A program made the position numbers and the translations under genes. The notes beneath the pieces were generated by a model. The model was given only the letters and a program-made list of their open reading frames with translations. It made no database searches and was not told the origin of the DNA. Below, piece by piece: positions 32,963-42,371 of a stretch of 64,000 bases of DNA; within the stretch, counting starts at the first letter, position 1; every line of letters starts with the position of its first letter. This stretch comes from Allomuricauda sp. (GTDB lineage Bacteria > Bacteroidota > Bacteroidia > Flavobacteriales > Flavobacteriaceae), in the NCBI RefSeq assembly GCF_002699205.1, contig NZ_PABT01000050.1:1-64000 (forward strand), in the 5' to 3' direction.

Positions 32963-33151
32963 ATGTTGAAATTTGTAAAAGAACATATGGAAACCATAGA
33001 TGGGGTAGCAAACTATCCCATGGTTTCCCTGCTAATCTTCTTTGTGTTTTTTGTCCTATTGTTTTGGTGGGTGATTACCGCTACCAAGGAACACATAAAG
33101 GAGATGTCCGAACTGCCTTTGGATAACGAAGATCAACAAAACAAACAATAA
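32963..33151 (+). CDS. ccoQ: cbb3 oxidase small subunit CcoQ-like
   Basis: I place the start at MLKFVKEHME (32963), giving 62 residues; a longer frame from TTG would enter the intergenic repeat. One membrane helix (SLLIFFVFFVLLFWWVITA) is followed by a short polar tail. Position between ccoNO and ccoP, 4 bp before ccoP, identifies it as CcoQ, which stabilises the complex. Sequence conservation of CcoQ is weak, so the call leans on context. Confidence 0.88.
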   Translation: MLKFVKEHMETIDGVANYPMVSLLIFFVFFVLLFWWVITATKEHIKEMSELPLDNEDQQNKQ

Positions 33152-33155
33152 CATT

Positions 33156-34130
33156 ATGAGCACAAAAACACCTTGGTGGATAAGAGTCCCAGTTTTATTC
33201 TTTTTAATCTTCGGATTAATGGAATTCTTTATAGACTCTGGTGATAAACCGGCAATTATTGAATATCCAATCACGCAGTTCTTTATGCTGTTGGTCTTGA
33301 TGATCCTAATTGCCATAGAACTGATATTGGCTTCTATAGAAAACATAATGTTCCAAACGCTTTCGGAGGAAGGCAAGAAACGTTATCTGGAGGCCAAAAA
33401 CAAGAAGGTTGAATGGACATGGGCTAAAAACCTCATGAAAAAACTGACCAAAAGCCGCTCCATTGAACGGGAGGGAGAAATTGTCCTGGACCATAATTAT
33501 GACGGAATCCGTGAACTGGACAACGTGCTTCCTCCTTGGTGGGTATATTTATTCTATGCGACCATTGTTTTTGCCGTAGTGTATTTGGTACGGTTCCATG
33601 TTATCGGAGATTATGACCAAGAACTCGAATACGAGCGTGAAGTGGCCGCGGCCCAATTGGCCATTGAGGAATACAAAAAAACGGCAAAAGATTTGGTGGA
33701 TGCCAGTACAGTAGAACTCCTGACCGATGAGTCCGACTTGGCTGCGGGAGAGAAAATATTCCAATCCAATTGTGTGGCATGCCATATGGCCGACGGAGGG
33801 GGTGGAATTGGCCCCAACCTGACCGATAATCACTGGATTTTGGGGGGAGGTATCAAAAATGTCTTTAACACTATCTCCGAAGGAGGACGTGATGGCAAAG
33901 GAATGATTGCATGGAAACAAACCCTAAAACCTGCGGAAATTGCACAAGTGGCCAGTTATGTAATCAGCTTGGGGGGTACTACTCCAGCCAATCCAAAGGA
34001 ACCAGAAGGAGAAATTTGGGTAGATCCAGATGCTCCCGAAGGATCCAATGGAACAGAATCTGAAACGGAAGAAACCATACCAGAGGAAATGGAGCAGGCC
34101 GTTGATTCTACAGAAGTTGTAATGAACTAG
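33156..34130 (+). CDS. ccoP: cbb3 oxidase subunit III (CcoP), single haem c
   Basis: The 324-residue protein has membrane helices at about 7-25 and 35-60, then a third at about 125-145 (WWVYLFYATIVFAVVYLV). The periplasmic cytochrome domain has the motif CVACH (about 207-211) and GMIAWKQTL as the Met ligand. Only one CxxCH is present, while the proteobacterial CcoP has two. An acidic C-terminal tail (GTESETEETIPEEMEQ) ends it. It passes electrons from cytochrome c to CcoO. It is 4 bp after ccoQ and 51 bp before ccoG. Confidence 0.95.
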   Translation: MSTKTPWWIRVPVLFFLIFGLMEFFIDSGDKPAIIEYPITQFFMLLVLMILIAIELILASIENIMFQTLSEEGKKRYLEAKNKKVEWTWAKNLMKKLTKSRSIEREGEIVLDHNYDGIRELDNVLPPWWVYLFYATIVFAVVYLVRFHVIGDYDQELEYEREVAAAQLAIEEYKKTAKDLVDASTVELLTDESDLAAGEKIFQSNCVACHMADGGGGIGPNLTDNHWILGGGIKNVFNTISEGGRDGKGMIAWKQTLKPAEIAQVASYVISLGGTTPANPKEPEGEIWVDPDAPEGSNGTESETEETIPEEMEQAVDSTEVVMN

Positions 34131-34181
34131 TCCCTTTTGGGCACATTGGCAACAAATATTTATATATAAACCACAAATGCG

Positions 34182-35591
34182 ATGGAAGAGAATTTTAGAG
34201 ATTCCATAGGCACAATCACAAAAGAAGGAAAAAGAAATTGGATCTTTCCAAAGAAACCCAGTGGAAGGTATTACAATTACCGAAAGTATGTAAGTTACTT
34301 TTTACTGATTTTCTTGATTGCAGCTCCCTTTGTTAGGATTAACGGACACCAATTTTTGTTGTTCAATGTGCTGGATCGGCGGTTCAATATATTTGGGCTT
34401 CCATTCTGGCCCCAAGATTTTCACTTAGTGGTTGTGTCCATGATCATCGGGATAATTTTCATTGCACTGTTTACGGTCGCCTATGGTCGTATTTTCTGTG
34501 GATGGATGTGTCCCCAGACCATATTTATGGAAATGGTCTTTCGTCGCATCGAATATTGGATAGACGGGGATAGAGGTGCTCAAATGCGATTGGACAGGGC
34601 GCCCTGGACAGGTAAAAAAATCAGGAAAAGGGTGTTGAAGTGGAGTATTTTCTTCATTATCTCCTTTTTTATAGCCAACGTTTTTTTGGCCTATCTGATC
34701 GGTAGTGATCAGTTGATAGCGTACATCATCGATGGCCCCATGGAGCACATGGGCACCATGATTCCATTGCTGATTTTCACAGGGGTGTTTTATTTCATCT
34801 TTGCATGGTTCAGGGAACAGGTGTGCATCATTGCCTGTCCCTACGGTCGATTACAGGGAGTGCTTTTGGATGATAAATCCATTGTGGTAGCCTACGACCA
34901 TAAAAGGGGCGAAGGTGAAAATGGACGTAAAAAGTTCAGGAAGAACGAGGATAGGGAGGCTCTTGGACATGGTGATTGTATTGATTGTTTGCAATGTGTG
35001 AACGTTTGTCCTACCGGAATAGATATCCGTAACGGAACACAATTGGAGTGTGTGAACTGTACCGCTTGTATCGATGAGTGCGATCACATTATGGAAAGTA
35101 TCAACAAGCCCAAAGGCTTGATCAGGTACGCCAGCGAAGATGAGATCACCAATAAGAACAAGTTCCAGTTTACCGCCCGTATGAAAGGGTATACAGCCGT
35201 GCTTGTGGTACTGATCGGTATCCTGATCGGGATGTTGTTCATGAGGAATGAAGTGGAAGCCAACGTGCTGCGTTTGCCTGGGCAACTGTATGAGCGTAAG
35301 GATAACAATATTATCAGTAATGTGTACACGTATAAATTGGTGAACAAAACCACTAAGGATATTGAAAATGTACGTTTTGAACTAATGTCCCATAAAGGTA
35401 GTATTAAAATGGTCTCTCAGGATGAGTTCACTGTTCCTGCGGAGAAAATGGCCGAAGGAACACTGTTTATAGAAATAAATGCTTCTGCGCTGAACGGCGA
35501 CAAGGATAAGTTGAAGATCGGGGTTTACAGCGGGGATGAACTGATAGAAACAACCGTGACCCAATTTTTGGCACCAAGGAGTTATAATTAA
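34182..35591 (+). CDS. ccoG: CcoG, membrane-bound 4Fe-4S protein for cbb3 copper delivery
   Basis: The 469-residue protein has several membrane helices and Cys clusters: FCGWMCPQTIF, VCIIACPYGRLQG, then CIDCLQCVNVCP and CVNCTACIDEC, two 4Fe-4S binding sets. The C-terminus (about 370-469) is a periplasmic Ig-like domain (NIISNVYTYKLVNKTTKDIE). CcoG (FixG/RdxA) reduces Cu(II) for insertion into the oxidase. It is part of the same operon, 14 bp before ccoH. All cluster ligands appear intact. Confidence 0.95.
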   Translation: MEENFRDSIGTITKEGKRNWIFPKKPSGRYYNYRKYVSYFLLIFLIAAPFVRINGHQFLLFNVLDRRFNIFGLPFWPQDFHLVVVSMIIGIIFIALFTVAYGRIFCGWMCPQTIFMEMVFRRIEYWIDGDRGAQMRLDRAPWTGKKIRKRVLKWSIFFIISFFIANVFLAYLIGSDQLIAYIIDGPMEHMGTMIPLLIFTGVFYFIFAWFREQVCIIACPYGRLQGVLLDDKSIVVAYDHKRGEGENGRKKFRKNEDREALGHGDCIDCLQCVNVCPTGIDIRNGTQLECVNCTACIDECDHIMESINKPKGLIRYASEDEITNKNKFQFTARMKGYTAVLVVLIGILIGMLFMRNEVEANVLRLPGQLYERKDNNIISNVYTYKLVNKTTKDIENVRFELMSHKGSIKMVSQDEFTVPAEKMAEGTLFIEINASALNGDKDKLKIGVYSGDELIETTVTQFLAPRSYN

Positions 35592-35605
35592 AAAAATAGA
35601 TTGAG

Positions 35606-36052
35606 ATGAAAATTAATTGGGGAACGGGAATCGTATTGGCATTTATTGGTTTTATAAGCTTCATTCTATACTTTGTGTTTAGGATGAGCACGGACGATAG
35701 GGCCAATCATGATCTTGTGACGGAGGAATATTATAAAAAAGAACTATCCTATCAGCAGGAGATAGATGCATCAAATATGGCAACGGAAATGGATGCCAAC
35801 CTAAAGGTTGAAAAAACGGATGAGGGATTGATGATATATTTCCCTGAACGTTTCGACCCCAAAAAAATAAGTGGCACAGTGTCCCTATATAGACCGTCTA
35901 ACAAGCATTTGGATACTAGCTTTCCTATAAGTTTGTCCAAAACACATTTGCTCATACCTGACAATCGCTTGGTAGATGGTCGTTGGGACATCTCCATTAA
36001 CTGGAAATATGGGGATAATTCCTTTTTACATAAACAAAAATTGGTGTACTGA
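35606..36052 (+). CDS. ccoH: FixH/CcoH-family cbb3 assembly protein
   Basis: The 148-residue protein has an N-terminal membrane helix (GIVLAFIGFISFILYFVFRM) and a small periplasmic beta-domain. DLVTEEYYKKELSYQQEID is the characteristic FixH region. It assists in assembly of the cbb3 oxidase. It is 2 bp upstream of the TauE/SafE-like gene. Confidence 0.92.
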   Translation: MKINWGTGIVLAFIGFISFILYFVFRMSTDDRANHDLVTEEYYKKELSYQQEIDASNMATEMDANLKVEKTDEGLMIYFPERFDPKKISGTVSLYRPSNKHLDTSFPISLSKTHLLIPDNRLVDGRWDISINWKYGDNSFLHKQKLVY

Positions 36053-36054
36053 TC

Positions 36055-36765
36055 ATGTTGACATCCGCATTGGTTCTGGGACTTTTGGGCAGCTTGCATT
36101 GCTTCGGCATGTGCGGCCCCATTGCTTTTATGCTGCCGTTGGACCATGCCAACAATGTTAAGAAGGCCACACAATTGTCCATTTACCATTTTGGAAGATT
36201 ATTGGCTTATGGCGTTATCGGTGTGTTATTTGGATTTTTGGGAAAGGGACTGTCCCTTTTCGGGATCCAACAAAAATTATCCATAGGTATAGGTGTGCTT
36301 ATGATTATATTGGTGATGGTGCCAAGCAAGTATTTGAATGGGCATAAATTTCTATCGCCTGTTTATTCCATTATTGGTAAGGTAAAATCCAAACTTGGGG
36401 CGGAATTGAAAAAAAAGACACCCGATACCTTTTTGACCATCGGTTTTTTGAATGGCTTTTTACCATGTGGACTCGTTTACATGGCCCTTTTGGGAGCCAT
36501 TGCCATGGGTAGTCCAATAGAGGGAGGGCTTTATATGATGATTTTTGGACTGGGTACAGTTCCCCTTATGTCTTTGGTTGTATATTCCAAAGGGATGTTC
36601 AGTAGTTCAGTTAAATTTAAATTACAAAAATTGATACCAGTGTTTGTGGTCATCATAGGCATTTTGTTTATTGTGCGCGGACTTGGATTAGGGATTCCCT
36701 ATGTGTCTCCCAAGGCAGCACCTGTAGATTCAGTTACGTCGGCTATAGAATGCCACCAACCTTAA
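36055..36765 (+). CDS. Sulfite exporter TauE/SafE-family protein (CcoA/SafE-like)
   Basis: The 236-residue membrane protein begins with LGLLGSLHCFGMCGPIAFML, the repeated HCxGMCG motif of the DsbD/TauE-SafE family. About six helices follow, with GFLNGFLPCGLVYMALLGA as the second half-repeat. In Bacteroidota it is regularly next to ccoGH and probably takes part in copper or thiol transport for oxidase assembly. It ends 13 bp before the CoA-transferase gene. Confidence 0.9.
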   Translation: MLTSALVLGLLGSLHCFGMCGPIAFMLPLDHANNVKKATQLSIYHFGRLLAYGVIGVLFGFLGKGLSLFGIQQKLSIGIGVLMIILVMVPSKYLNGHKFLSPVYSIIGKVKSKLGAELKKKTPDTFLTIGFLNGFLPCGLVYMALLGAIAMGSPIEGGLYMMIFGLGTVPLMSLVVYSKGMFSSSVKFKLQKLIPVFVVIIGILFIVRGLGLGIPYVSPKAAPVDSVTSAIECHQP

Positions 36766-36778
36766 AATTAAATCCACA

Positions 36779-38047
36779 ATGAAAATCACATCACCGAAAG
36801 AGGCAGTAGGAATTGTTAATTCAGGGGACCGGGTCTTTTTCCAGGGAGCCGCTATGACCCCAAATGAATTAATCGATGCGCTGTGCGATAGGCATGAAGA
36901 ACTAAAAAATGTTGAGATTATCTCTATCCATACCGAAGGGGATGCAAAGTACACGAGAAAACCCTATTGCGATGCCTTCACTTTAAATGCATGTTTTGTT
37001 GGGGGCAACGTAAGAAATTATGTGAATACGTATATGGGGGACTACATCCCTGTTTTTTTGAGTGAAATACCCTGGTTGTTCGCCGACGAATATCTTCCGT
37101 TGGATGTTGCTTTTGTTCAGGTTTCCCCACCGGATAAGCACGGATACTGTTCCCTTGGCGTGTCGGTCGATGTGGCATTGCCAGCAATACGGACAGCAAA
37201 AAAAATTGTGGCACAGATAAACCCACAAGTACCCCGGACCCACGGTACTGGCATTGTCCATGTGGATGAGATAGCGTTTGCCATTGAGGTTGATAGGCCC
37301 ATTCATGAGCATAATCCGACCGAAATATCGGATGTGGAACAACAAATAGGCAAGCACGTAGCATCGTTGATAGAAGATGGAGCTACCTTGCAAATGGGGA
37401 TTGGGAACATTCCAAATGCTGTGCTGTCCAATTTGGGCAATCATAAAAACTTGGGCATTCATACCGAAATGTTTTCCGATGGGGTATTGCCCTTGTTGGA
37501 AAGCGGTGTGATCAATGGAAAGGAAAAAACGGTAAAAAGAGGTAAAATAGTAAGTTGCTTTGCAGTGGGCTCCCGTAAACTTTATGATTTTATAGATGAT
37601 AACCCGATTTGCGATTTTAGGGATTCCGGCTATACCAATGATACGGCAAGAATCCGTAGAAACCCAAAGGCAACAGCGATCAACAGCGCCATAGAAATTG
37701 ATCTTACCGGTCAAGTATGTGCAGATACCATTGGAGGTTACCAGTTCTCCGGAGTGGGTGGCCAGATGGATTTTATGCGGGGAGCTTCACTTTCAAAAGG
37801 GGGCAAGCCCATAATAGCTATGTCATCCACCACAAAAAAAGGAGTTTCCAAAATAACCCCCTTTTTAAAGCAAGGCGCGGGGGTGACCACCACGCGTGCC
37901 CATATGCACTACGTAGCCACGGAATATGGAGTAGTGAACTTATTTGGGAAAAACCTTCAACAACGGGCCGAAGCCCTGATCTCCATAGCCCATCCAGACC
38001 ATAGGGAAGCTTTGGAAAGGGCGGCCTATGAAAGATTCCATGGTTAG
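36779..38047 (+). CDS. Acetyl-CoA hydrolase/transferase family protein
   Basis: The 422-residue enzyme is in the 4-hydroxybutyrate CoA-transferase / acetyl-CoA hydrolase family. LQMGIGNIPNAVL (about 203-215) and NLGIHTEMFSDG hold the catalytic Glu (TEM), and FSGVGGQMDFMRGA is the CoA-site loop. It moves CoA between acetate and other short acyl groups. Its place at the end of the cco operon, 13 bp after the TauE/SafE gene and before a strong terminator, suggests co-expression at low oxygen, when acetate overflow occurs. Substrate is not certain. Confidence 0.9.
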   Translation: MKITSPKEAVGIVNSGDRVFFQGAAMTPNELIDALCDRHEELKNVEIISIHTEGDAKYTRKPYCDAFTLNACFVGGNVRNYVNTYMGDYIPVFLSEIPWLFADEYLPLDVAFVQVSPPDKHGYCSLGVSVDVALPAIRTAKKIVAQINPQVPRTHGTGIVHVDEIAFAIEVDRPIHEHNPTEISDVEQQIGKHVASLIEDGATLQMGIGNIPNAVLSNLGNHKNLGIHTEMFSDGVLPLLESGVINGKEKTVKRGKIVSCFAVGSRKLYDFIDDNPICDFRDSGYTNDTARIRRNPKATAINSAIEIDLTGQVCADTIGGYQFSGVGGQMDFMRGASLSKGGKPIIAMSSTTKKGVSKITPFLKQGAGVTTTRAHMHYVATEYGVVNLFGKNLQQRAEALISIAHPDHREALERAAYERFHG

Positions 38048-38073
38048 GTACAACATTCAAGAACAACAAAAAA

Positions 38074-38106
38074 GGGGGCAATTTTAAAATCGCCCCCTTT
38101 TTTTTG
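38074..38106 (+). terminator. Rho-independent terminator of the cco operon
   Basis: GGGGGC-ATTTTAAAAT-GCCCCC forms a strong stem and is followed by a long T-run (38098-38105). Preceding A's make it usable from both strands, and the next gene is convergent. Confidence 0.92.
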
Positions 38107-38138
38107 AATTGCATGAAACCAATCAAAAATGCAATCCA

Positions 38139-38963
38139 TCAAATTTTAAAGGTTATCACAGGTGCTTCGGAATGGTTTGCGATATCCTCGCCAATACTTC
38201 CCATGAAGAAGTGGGATAGGCCCCTTCTACCGTGTGTTGGGATACCGATAAGGTCTGCACCAATTTTTTTGCTGTAATTGATTACACCTTTTTCAACGGT
38301 ATAATCGTTATATATTTCGACTTCCAAGCCAGCGTTTGCCTTGTCCAGGAATTCGGAAATTTTTTCATAGGCATCATCAGTGCTCAAAAACTCATCTCCA
38401 GGAGTATTTATGTAGACCAAGTGCAGCTTGGAATCCAATAGTTTGGCCATTTCTATAGCCTTTTTAAGGGCAGGAACATTCTCCTCCTCGAAATCACAGG
38501 CAAAAACAAAATTCTTGGGGACAAAATCCTCTGATTCATTCCCTTTGATCACCAAGACGGGGACATCCGAGGTTCTTACGACCTTTTCGGTATTGGAACC
38601 TATAAAGATTTCCTGTAGGCCATCGGCACCATTGGACCCCATCACAATTAAGTCCGCTTTGTGCTTTTCGGCTATCTCTGCCACTTCACTGAACACTTTG
38701 TAGTGCTTGATTATGGGAGTTAGCTTGATGTCTTTTAAATAAGGCTTGTCCAAAAAGTCGGTAAACCTTTTTTCGCCAAGTTTGATCAGGTGGACCACCT
38801 GTTCTTGGGAAATATAGCCGGACTCCCCCATAATGGCGGGAGAAAGCTCCAACATATGGAGTACAAATAGTTCGGCACTTTGTTGCTTTGCAAGGGAAGC
38901 TGCTACTTTTAGGGCTTTTTCAGATTGATCTGAAAAATCAACTGGTACGATAATACTCTTCAT
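38139..38963 (-). CDS. Universal stress protein (tandem UspA)
   Basis: The 274-residue protein has two UspA domains (about 1-140, 150-274), both with the nucleotide loop: VMGSNGADGLQEIFIGSNTE and GIPTHGRRGLSHFFMGSIGE. It starts 17 bp after the end of hemN on the same strand, so it shares the hemN promoter and its FNR-type box. The role is stress survival at low oxygen, as inferred from this linkage. Confidence 0.94.
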   Translation of the reverse strand: MKSIIVPVDFSDQSEKALKVAASLAKQQSAELFVLHMLELSPAIMGESGYISQEQVVHLIKLGEKRFTDFLDKPYLKDIKLTPIIKHYKVFSEVAEIAEKHKADLIVMGSNGADGLQEIFIGSNTEKVVRTSDVPVLVIKGNESEDFVPKNFVFACDFEEENVPALKKAIEMAKLLDSKLHLVYINTPGDEFLSTDDAYEKISEFLDKANAGLEVEIYNDYTVEKGVINYSKKIGADLIGIPTHGRRGLSHFFMGSIGEDIANHSEAPVITFKI

Positions 38964-38980
38964 TGTATTGTTTTTTTAGG

Positions 38981-40348
38981 TTAAACGGTCATGGAAAATA
39001 TTCGGGTATTTGGTTTTTTTCTATGTAATTTAAGGTCGAAAGCCATACTTATATTTCTTACATAAGGTCTGCCTTTGTCGGTTACTTTTATTTTAGTGTC
39101 TTTTATTTCGACCAAACCATCCGATTCCAATTCGGAAAGGTTGGACAATATATTAGCAAAATCAACTACCTGCTCTTCCTCGGCACTCCATGCGGTCTCA
39201 AATTGACACATAATGTTGAGAATGTGCCTTCGTAATATTTCGTCTTCTTCATTAAGGATGTGCCCCCTAAAAATAGGGATAACTCCATGTGAAACCAAAT
39301 TTTCGTATTCCTCCACGCTTTTGACGTTTTGGGCAAAACCATACCAACTATCGCTTATGCTCGATGCTCCCAAACCTATCATAAGTTTGGTCTTTGACGG
39401 GGTGTAGCCCATAAAGTTTCGGTGCAAAGTGCCATTTTCCAAGGCTTTGTACAAAGTATCGGCGGGTAGGGCAAAATGATCCATACCAACATCTTTGTAC
39501 CCAAATTCGGAAAGCATTCTTTTGCCCATTTCATATTGGGCCTTTTTCTCCACGGATGATGGCAAATCCGATTCCTTATATCCGCGTTGCCCGTTTCCTT
39601 TTAGCCAAGGTACATGGGCATAACTATAAAATGCAATTCTATCGGGTTTTATGGCATTGGTCTTCATTATGGTGTTCTCTACATCGGAACAATCTTGGAA
39701 CGGCAGTCCATATATAATATCGTGCCCCACAGAAGTGTACCCAATGTTTCGTGCCCATTCGGTAACATTTTTTACATTTTCAAAGGGCTGTATGCGGTTT
39801 ATTGCCCGCTGAACGGTGAGGTTGTAGTCCTGGACACCAAAACAGACCCTTCTGAACCCTACATCGTAAAGGGCCTGTAAATGTTCTTTTGTAGTGTTGT
39901 TCGGATGTCCTTCAAAACTAAAATTGATCTCATCCGTTTTTTTGCTCAGTCGAACTATGCCCTCAATCAATATTTCCAGGTTTTCTGGAGAAAAAAAAGT
40001 GGGGGTCCCACCGCCCAAGTGAAGTTCCTTGATTACCGGTTTGGTCCCTAAAAGGTCAACATACAGTTCCCACTCCTTTAGAACCGCATTGATATAGGGA
40101 CGTTCCACCTCGTGCCGTTTTGTGATGCGTTTGTGGCACCCGCAAAAAGTGCATAAGCTTTCGCAAAAGGGTAGGTGGATATAAATACTTATTCCATCCT
40201 CGGGGTTTTCTCCAAACGCCTTAAGAACGCTAGATCTCCATTTTTTCTCCGAAAACCCCTCCATTTCCCAATAAGGAACGGTAGGGTAACTCGTATATCG
40301 AGGACCTGGAACATTGTATTTTTGAACTAATTCGCACATAAGCTGCAT
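38981..40348 (-). CDS. hemN: Oxygen-independent coproporphyrinogen III oxidase (HemN)
   Basis: The 455-residue radical-SAM enzyme converts coproporphyrinogen III to protoporphyrinogen IX without O2. The cluster motif is in PFCESLCTFCGC (about 62-73), then HLGGGTPTFFS (AdoMet GGGTP). The length matches HemN rather than HemW. The FNR-type box sits in front, so it is expressed when oxygen is low, which fits the demand for haem by the cbb3 oxidase. A usp gene follows after 17 bp. Confidence 0.95.
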   Translation of the reverse strand: MQLMCELVQKYNVPGPRYTSYPTVPYWEMEGFSEKKWRSSVLKAFGENPEDGISIYIHLPFCESLCTFCGCHKRITKRHEVERPYINAVLKEWELYVDLLGTKPVIKELHLGGGTPTFFSPENLEILIEGIVRLSKKTDEINFSFEGHPNNTTKEHLQALYDVGFRRVCFGVQDYNLTVQRAINRIQPFENVKNVTEWARNIGYTSVGHDIIYGLPFQDCSDVENTIMKTNAIKPDRIAFYSYAHVPWLKGNGQRGYKESDLPSSVEKKAQYEMGKRMLSEFGYKDVGMDHFALPADTLYKALENGTLHRNFMGYTPSKTKLMIGLGASSISDSWYGFAQNVKSVEEYENLVSHGVIPIFRGHILNEEDEILRRHILNIMCQFETAWSAEEEQVVDFANILSNLSELESDGLVEIKDTKIKVTDKGRPYVRNISMAFDLKLHRKKPNTRIFSMTV

Positions 40349-40365
40349 ACCATTACATTATAGCT

Positions 40366-40408
40366 CAAAATTACTTTTGATGGTTTGCAAAAAACATGAT
40401 AATTGTCA
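40366..40408 (-). promoter_or_regulatory. FNR-type promoter of hemN
   Basis: Box TGATAATTGTCA at 40397-40408. On the minus strand TAATTTTG (40366-40373) is a perfect TAnnTTTG, its centre exactly 33 bp from the box centre. The predicted start is about 14 bp before the hemN ATG. Confidence 0.75.
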
Positions 40409-40448
40409 GTGTTTGGATGTTAAAGGAATCTTCCTGCGGTTTATAGCC

Positions 40449-40491
40449 TGATGTGTATCATATTTTTCGTCCTCCCAACACAGTACCTTTA
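40449..40491 (+). promoter_or_regulatory. FNR-type promoter of the GCS2-CBS gene
   Basis: Palindrome TGATGTGTATCA at 40449-40460, and TACCTTTA (40484-40491), one mismatch to TAnnTTTG, centred 33 bp downstream. It predicts a transcript start near 40495, which excludes the upstream ATG at 40493 and supports translation from 40523. Confidence 0.7.
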
Positions 40492-40522
40492 GATGGTTTT
40501 GATTGCTCTTAAATTTAATTTT

Positions 40523-42370
40523 ATGGGAGAACATATCAAGGAAAGCTCATTTAGCGAAGAAGAACGAAAAGTTTTTGTCCAACACCTTATAGACGATATC
40601 CAAGCCTTGGAGAACATGCTCAGAGAAGGTTTGATAGAAGATGATGTGGTTCGTATTGGTGCCGAACAGGAAATGTGCTTGATCAATGAAGATTATAGAC
40701 CGTCCCCAAAGTCATTGAAGATCATCAAGGATGTGGACGACCATCACTTTACCACTGAATTTGCCACCTATAATATCGAAGTGAACCTAGACCCCTATAC
40801 ATTGGAAAAAAATTGCTTTGCGACCATGGAGCAGCAATTGAGGGAATTGTTGGACAAAGTGAGGAAGTCGGCCAATAAACATGATGCAAGGATTATATTG
40901 ACAGGCATACTCCCCACCATCAGCAAAGATGAGCTTGGGATGGATTTTATGACGCCCATTCCCAGATATTATAGGATCAACGAAGTTTTAACGGCATGGC
41001 GGGGAGATGATTTTACGGTTCGTATCAAAGGTGCCGACGAACTATCGCTTCACCATGATTCTGTTTTGTTTGAAGCTTGCAACACCAGTTTTCAGCTCCA
41101 CCTACAAATTCCCCCGGAGGATTTTATAAAAAGCTATAATTGGGCACAGGCCATTTCTGGCCCAGTATTGGGGGGTTGTTGTAACTCCCCATTGCTGTTG
41201 GGGAAAGAACTTTGGCGTGAGACCCGAATAGCTTTGTTCCAGCAAAGTTTGGATACCCGAATATGGACCAAGGCACTCAGGGAAGAAGTTCCAAGGGTGG
41301 GTTTTGGTGAAAAATGGCAAAAAGATTCTGTAGTGGAGATTTTTAAACAGGATATTTCCACACATCGTATTGTATTGACCAAACCCATCCAAAATAATGC
41401 TTTAAAAGTGTTGAAAGAAGGGGGAATCCCCAAACTGGAAGCATTGAGTTTGTTCAATAGCACAGTATATCGGTGGAACCGACCATGCTATGGTGTGGGC
41501 AATGGGAAACCACATTTGCGTATTGAGAACAGGTATATTCCGGCAGGTCCGACAATTATGGATGAAATGGCAAATTTTGCTTTTTGGGTAGGTCTTATGG
41601 CAGGAAGACCGAAAAAGTATGACGATATGCCCAGTCTGATGGATTTCAGAACGGCCAAGCTTAATTTTTTCAGGGCCGCCACAAGTGGAAGGCACGCGAT
41701 GTTCTCATGGATGGGCAAAGCCATGACGATGAAGAAATTAATTAGGGAGGAACTTTTGCCCATAGCCTATAGCGGTCTCAAAAAATTCAATATCGATGAA
41801 GAAGATATACAAAGACTTTTGGGGATTATCGAAAAAAGGGCAAACGGACGGACCGGTGCTGAATGGCAGATCAAAAATTTTAGGGAGCTCCGAAAGCAAA
41901 TGAAGCTGGACAGTGCCATTGTGCAACTGACCAAAGCAATGTATAAAAATCAGCAGGAGGAAATACCGGTACATCAATGGGAGCCTATTGAGGGAATGGT
42001 GGAGACAAAGGAATCATTTCGGTGGGTAAGCCAGATAATGTCCACAAAGCTCATAAAGTTGTATGAAGAAGATTATGCCAATTTGGCCTTGGCCATTATG
42101 CAGTGGAACAATATCCACCATCTTCCGGTAGAGAATGGAAAAGGGGAATTGGCAGGGCTGCTTACATGGAGCCATATCGAGAAATTTAAGAAACTCGATA
42201 AAAAGGAAGCAAGGGTTTCCGACATTATGGTAAAAAAGGTTATAAGCGTGGCTCCCAAAACAGAGATAACCACCGCTAAAAAAATAATGGAGAAGCACAA
42301 TATAGGTTGTTTGCCGGTTTGTGTGGATACCCACATAGTTGGAATTATCAGTAAAGTTGATTTGAAGTAA
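40523..42370 (+). CDS. GCS2-type glutamate-cysteine ligase-like protein with C-terminal CBS pair
   Basis: The start MGEHIKESSF (40523) gives 615 residues. Residues about 1-460 are a carboxylate-amine ligase of the GCS2/YbdK-like family: RIGAEQEMCLIN (Mg/substrate Glu), VNLDPYT, LHLQIP and HLRIENRYIPAGP. Residues about 485-615 hold two CBS domains (VSQIMSTKLIKLYEEDY and VSDIMVKKVISVAPK), which bind adenine nucleotides. The family joins glutamate or a related acid to an amine; the true substrate is unknown. The next gene (2 bp on) is a zinc deacylase-like protein, so the pair may make and break an amide under low-oxygen control. Confidence 0.88.
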   Translation: MGEHIKESSFSEEERKVFVQHLIDDIQALENMLREGLIEDDVVRIGAEQEMCLINEDYRPSPKSLKIIKDVDDHHFTTEFATYNIEVNLDPYTLEKNCFATMEQQLRELLDKVRKSANKHDARIILTGILPTISKDELGMDFMTPIPRYYRINEVLTAWRGDDFTVRIKGADELSLHHDSVLFEACNTSFQLHLQIPPEDFIKSYNWAQAISGPVLGGCCNSPLLLGKELWRETRIALFQQSLDTRIWTKALREEVPRVGFGEKWQKDSVVEIFKQDISTHRIVLTKPIQNNALKVLKEGGIPKLEALSLFNSTVYRWNRPCYGVGNGKPHLRIENRYIPAGPTIMDEMANFAFWVGLMAGRPKKYDDMPSLMDFRTAKLNFFRAATSGRHAMFSWMGKAMTMKKLIREELLPIAYSGLKKFNIDEEDIQRLLGIIEKRANGRTGAEWQIKNFRELRKQMKLDSAIVQLTKAMYKNQQEEIPVHQWEPIEGMVETKESFRWVSQIMSTKLIKLYEEDYANLALAIMQWNNIHHLPVENGKGELAGLLTWSHIEKFKKLDKKEARVSDIMVKKVISVAPKTEITTAKKIMEKHNIGCLPVCVDTHIVGIISKVDLK

Positions 42371-42371
42371 T

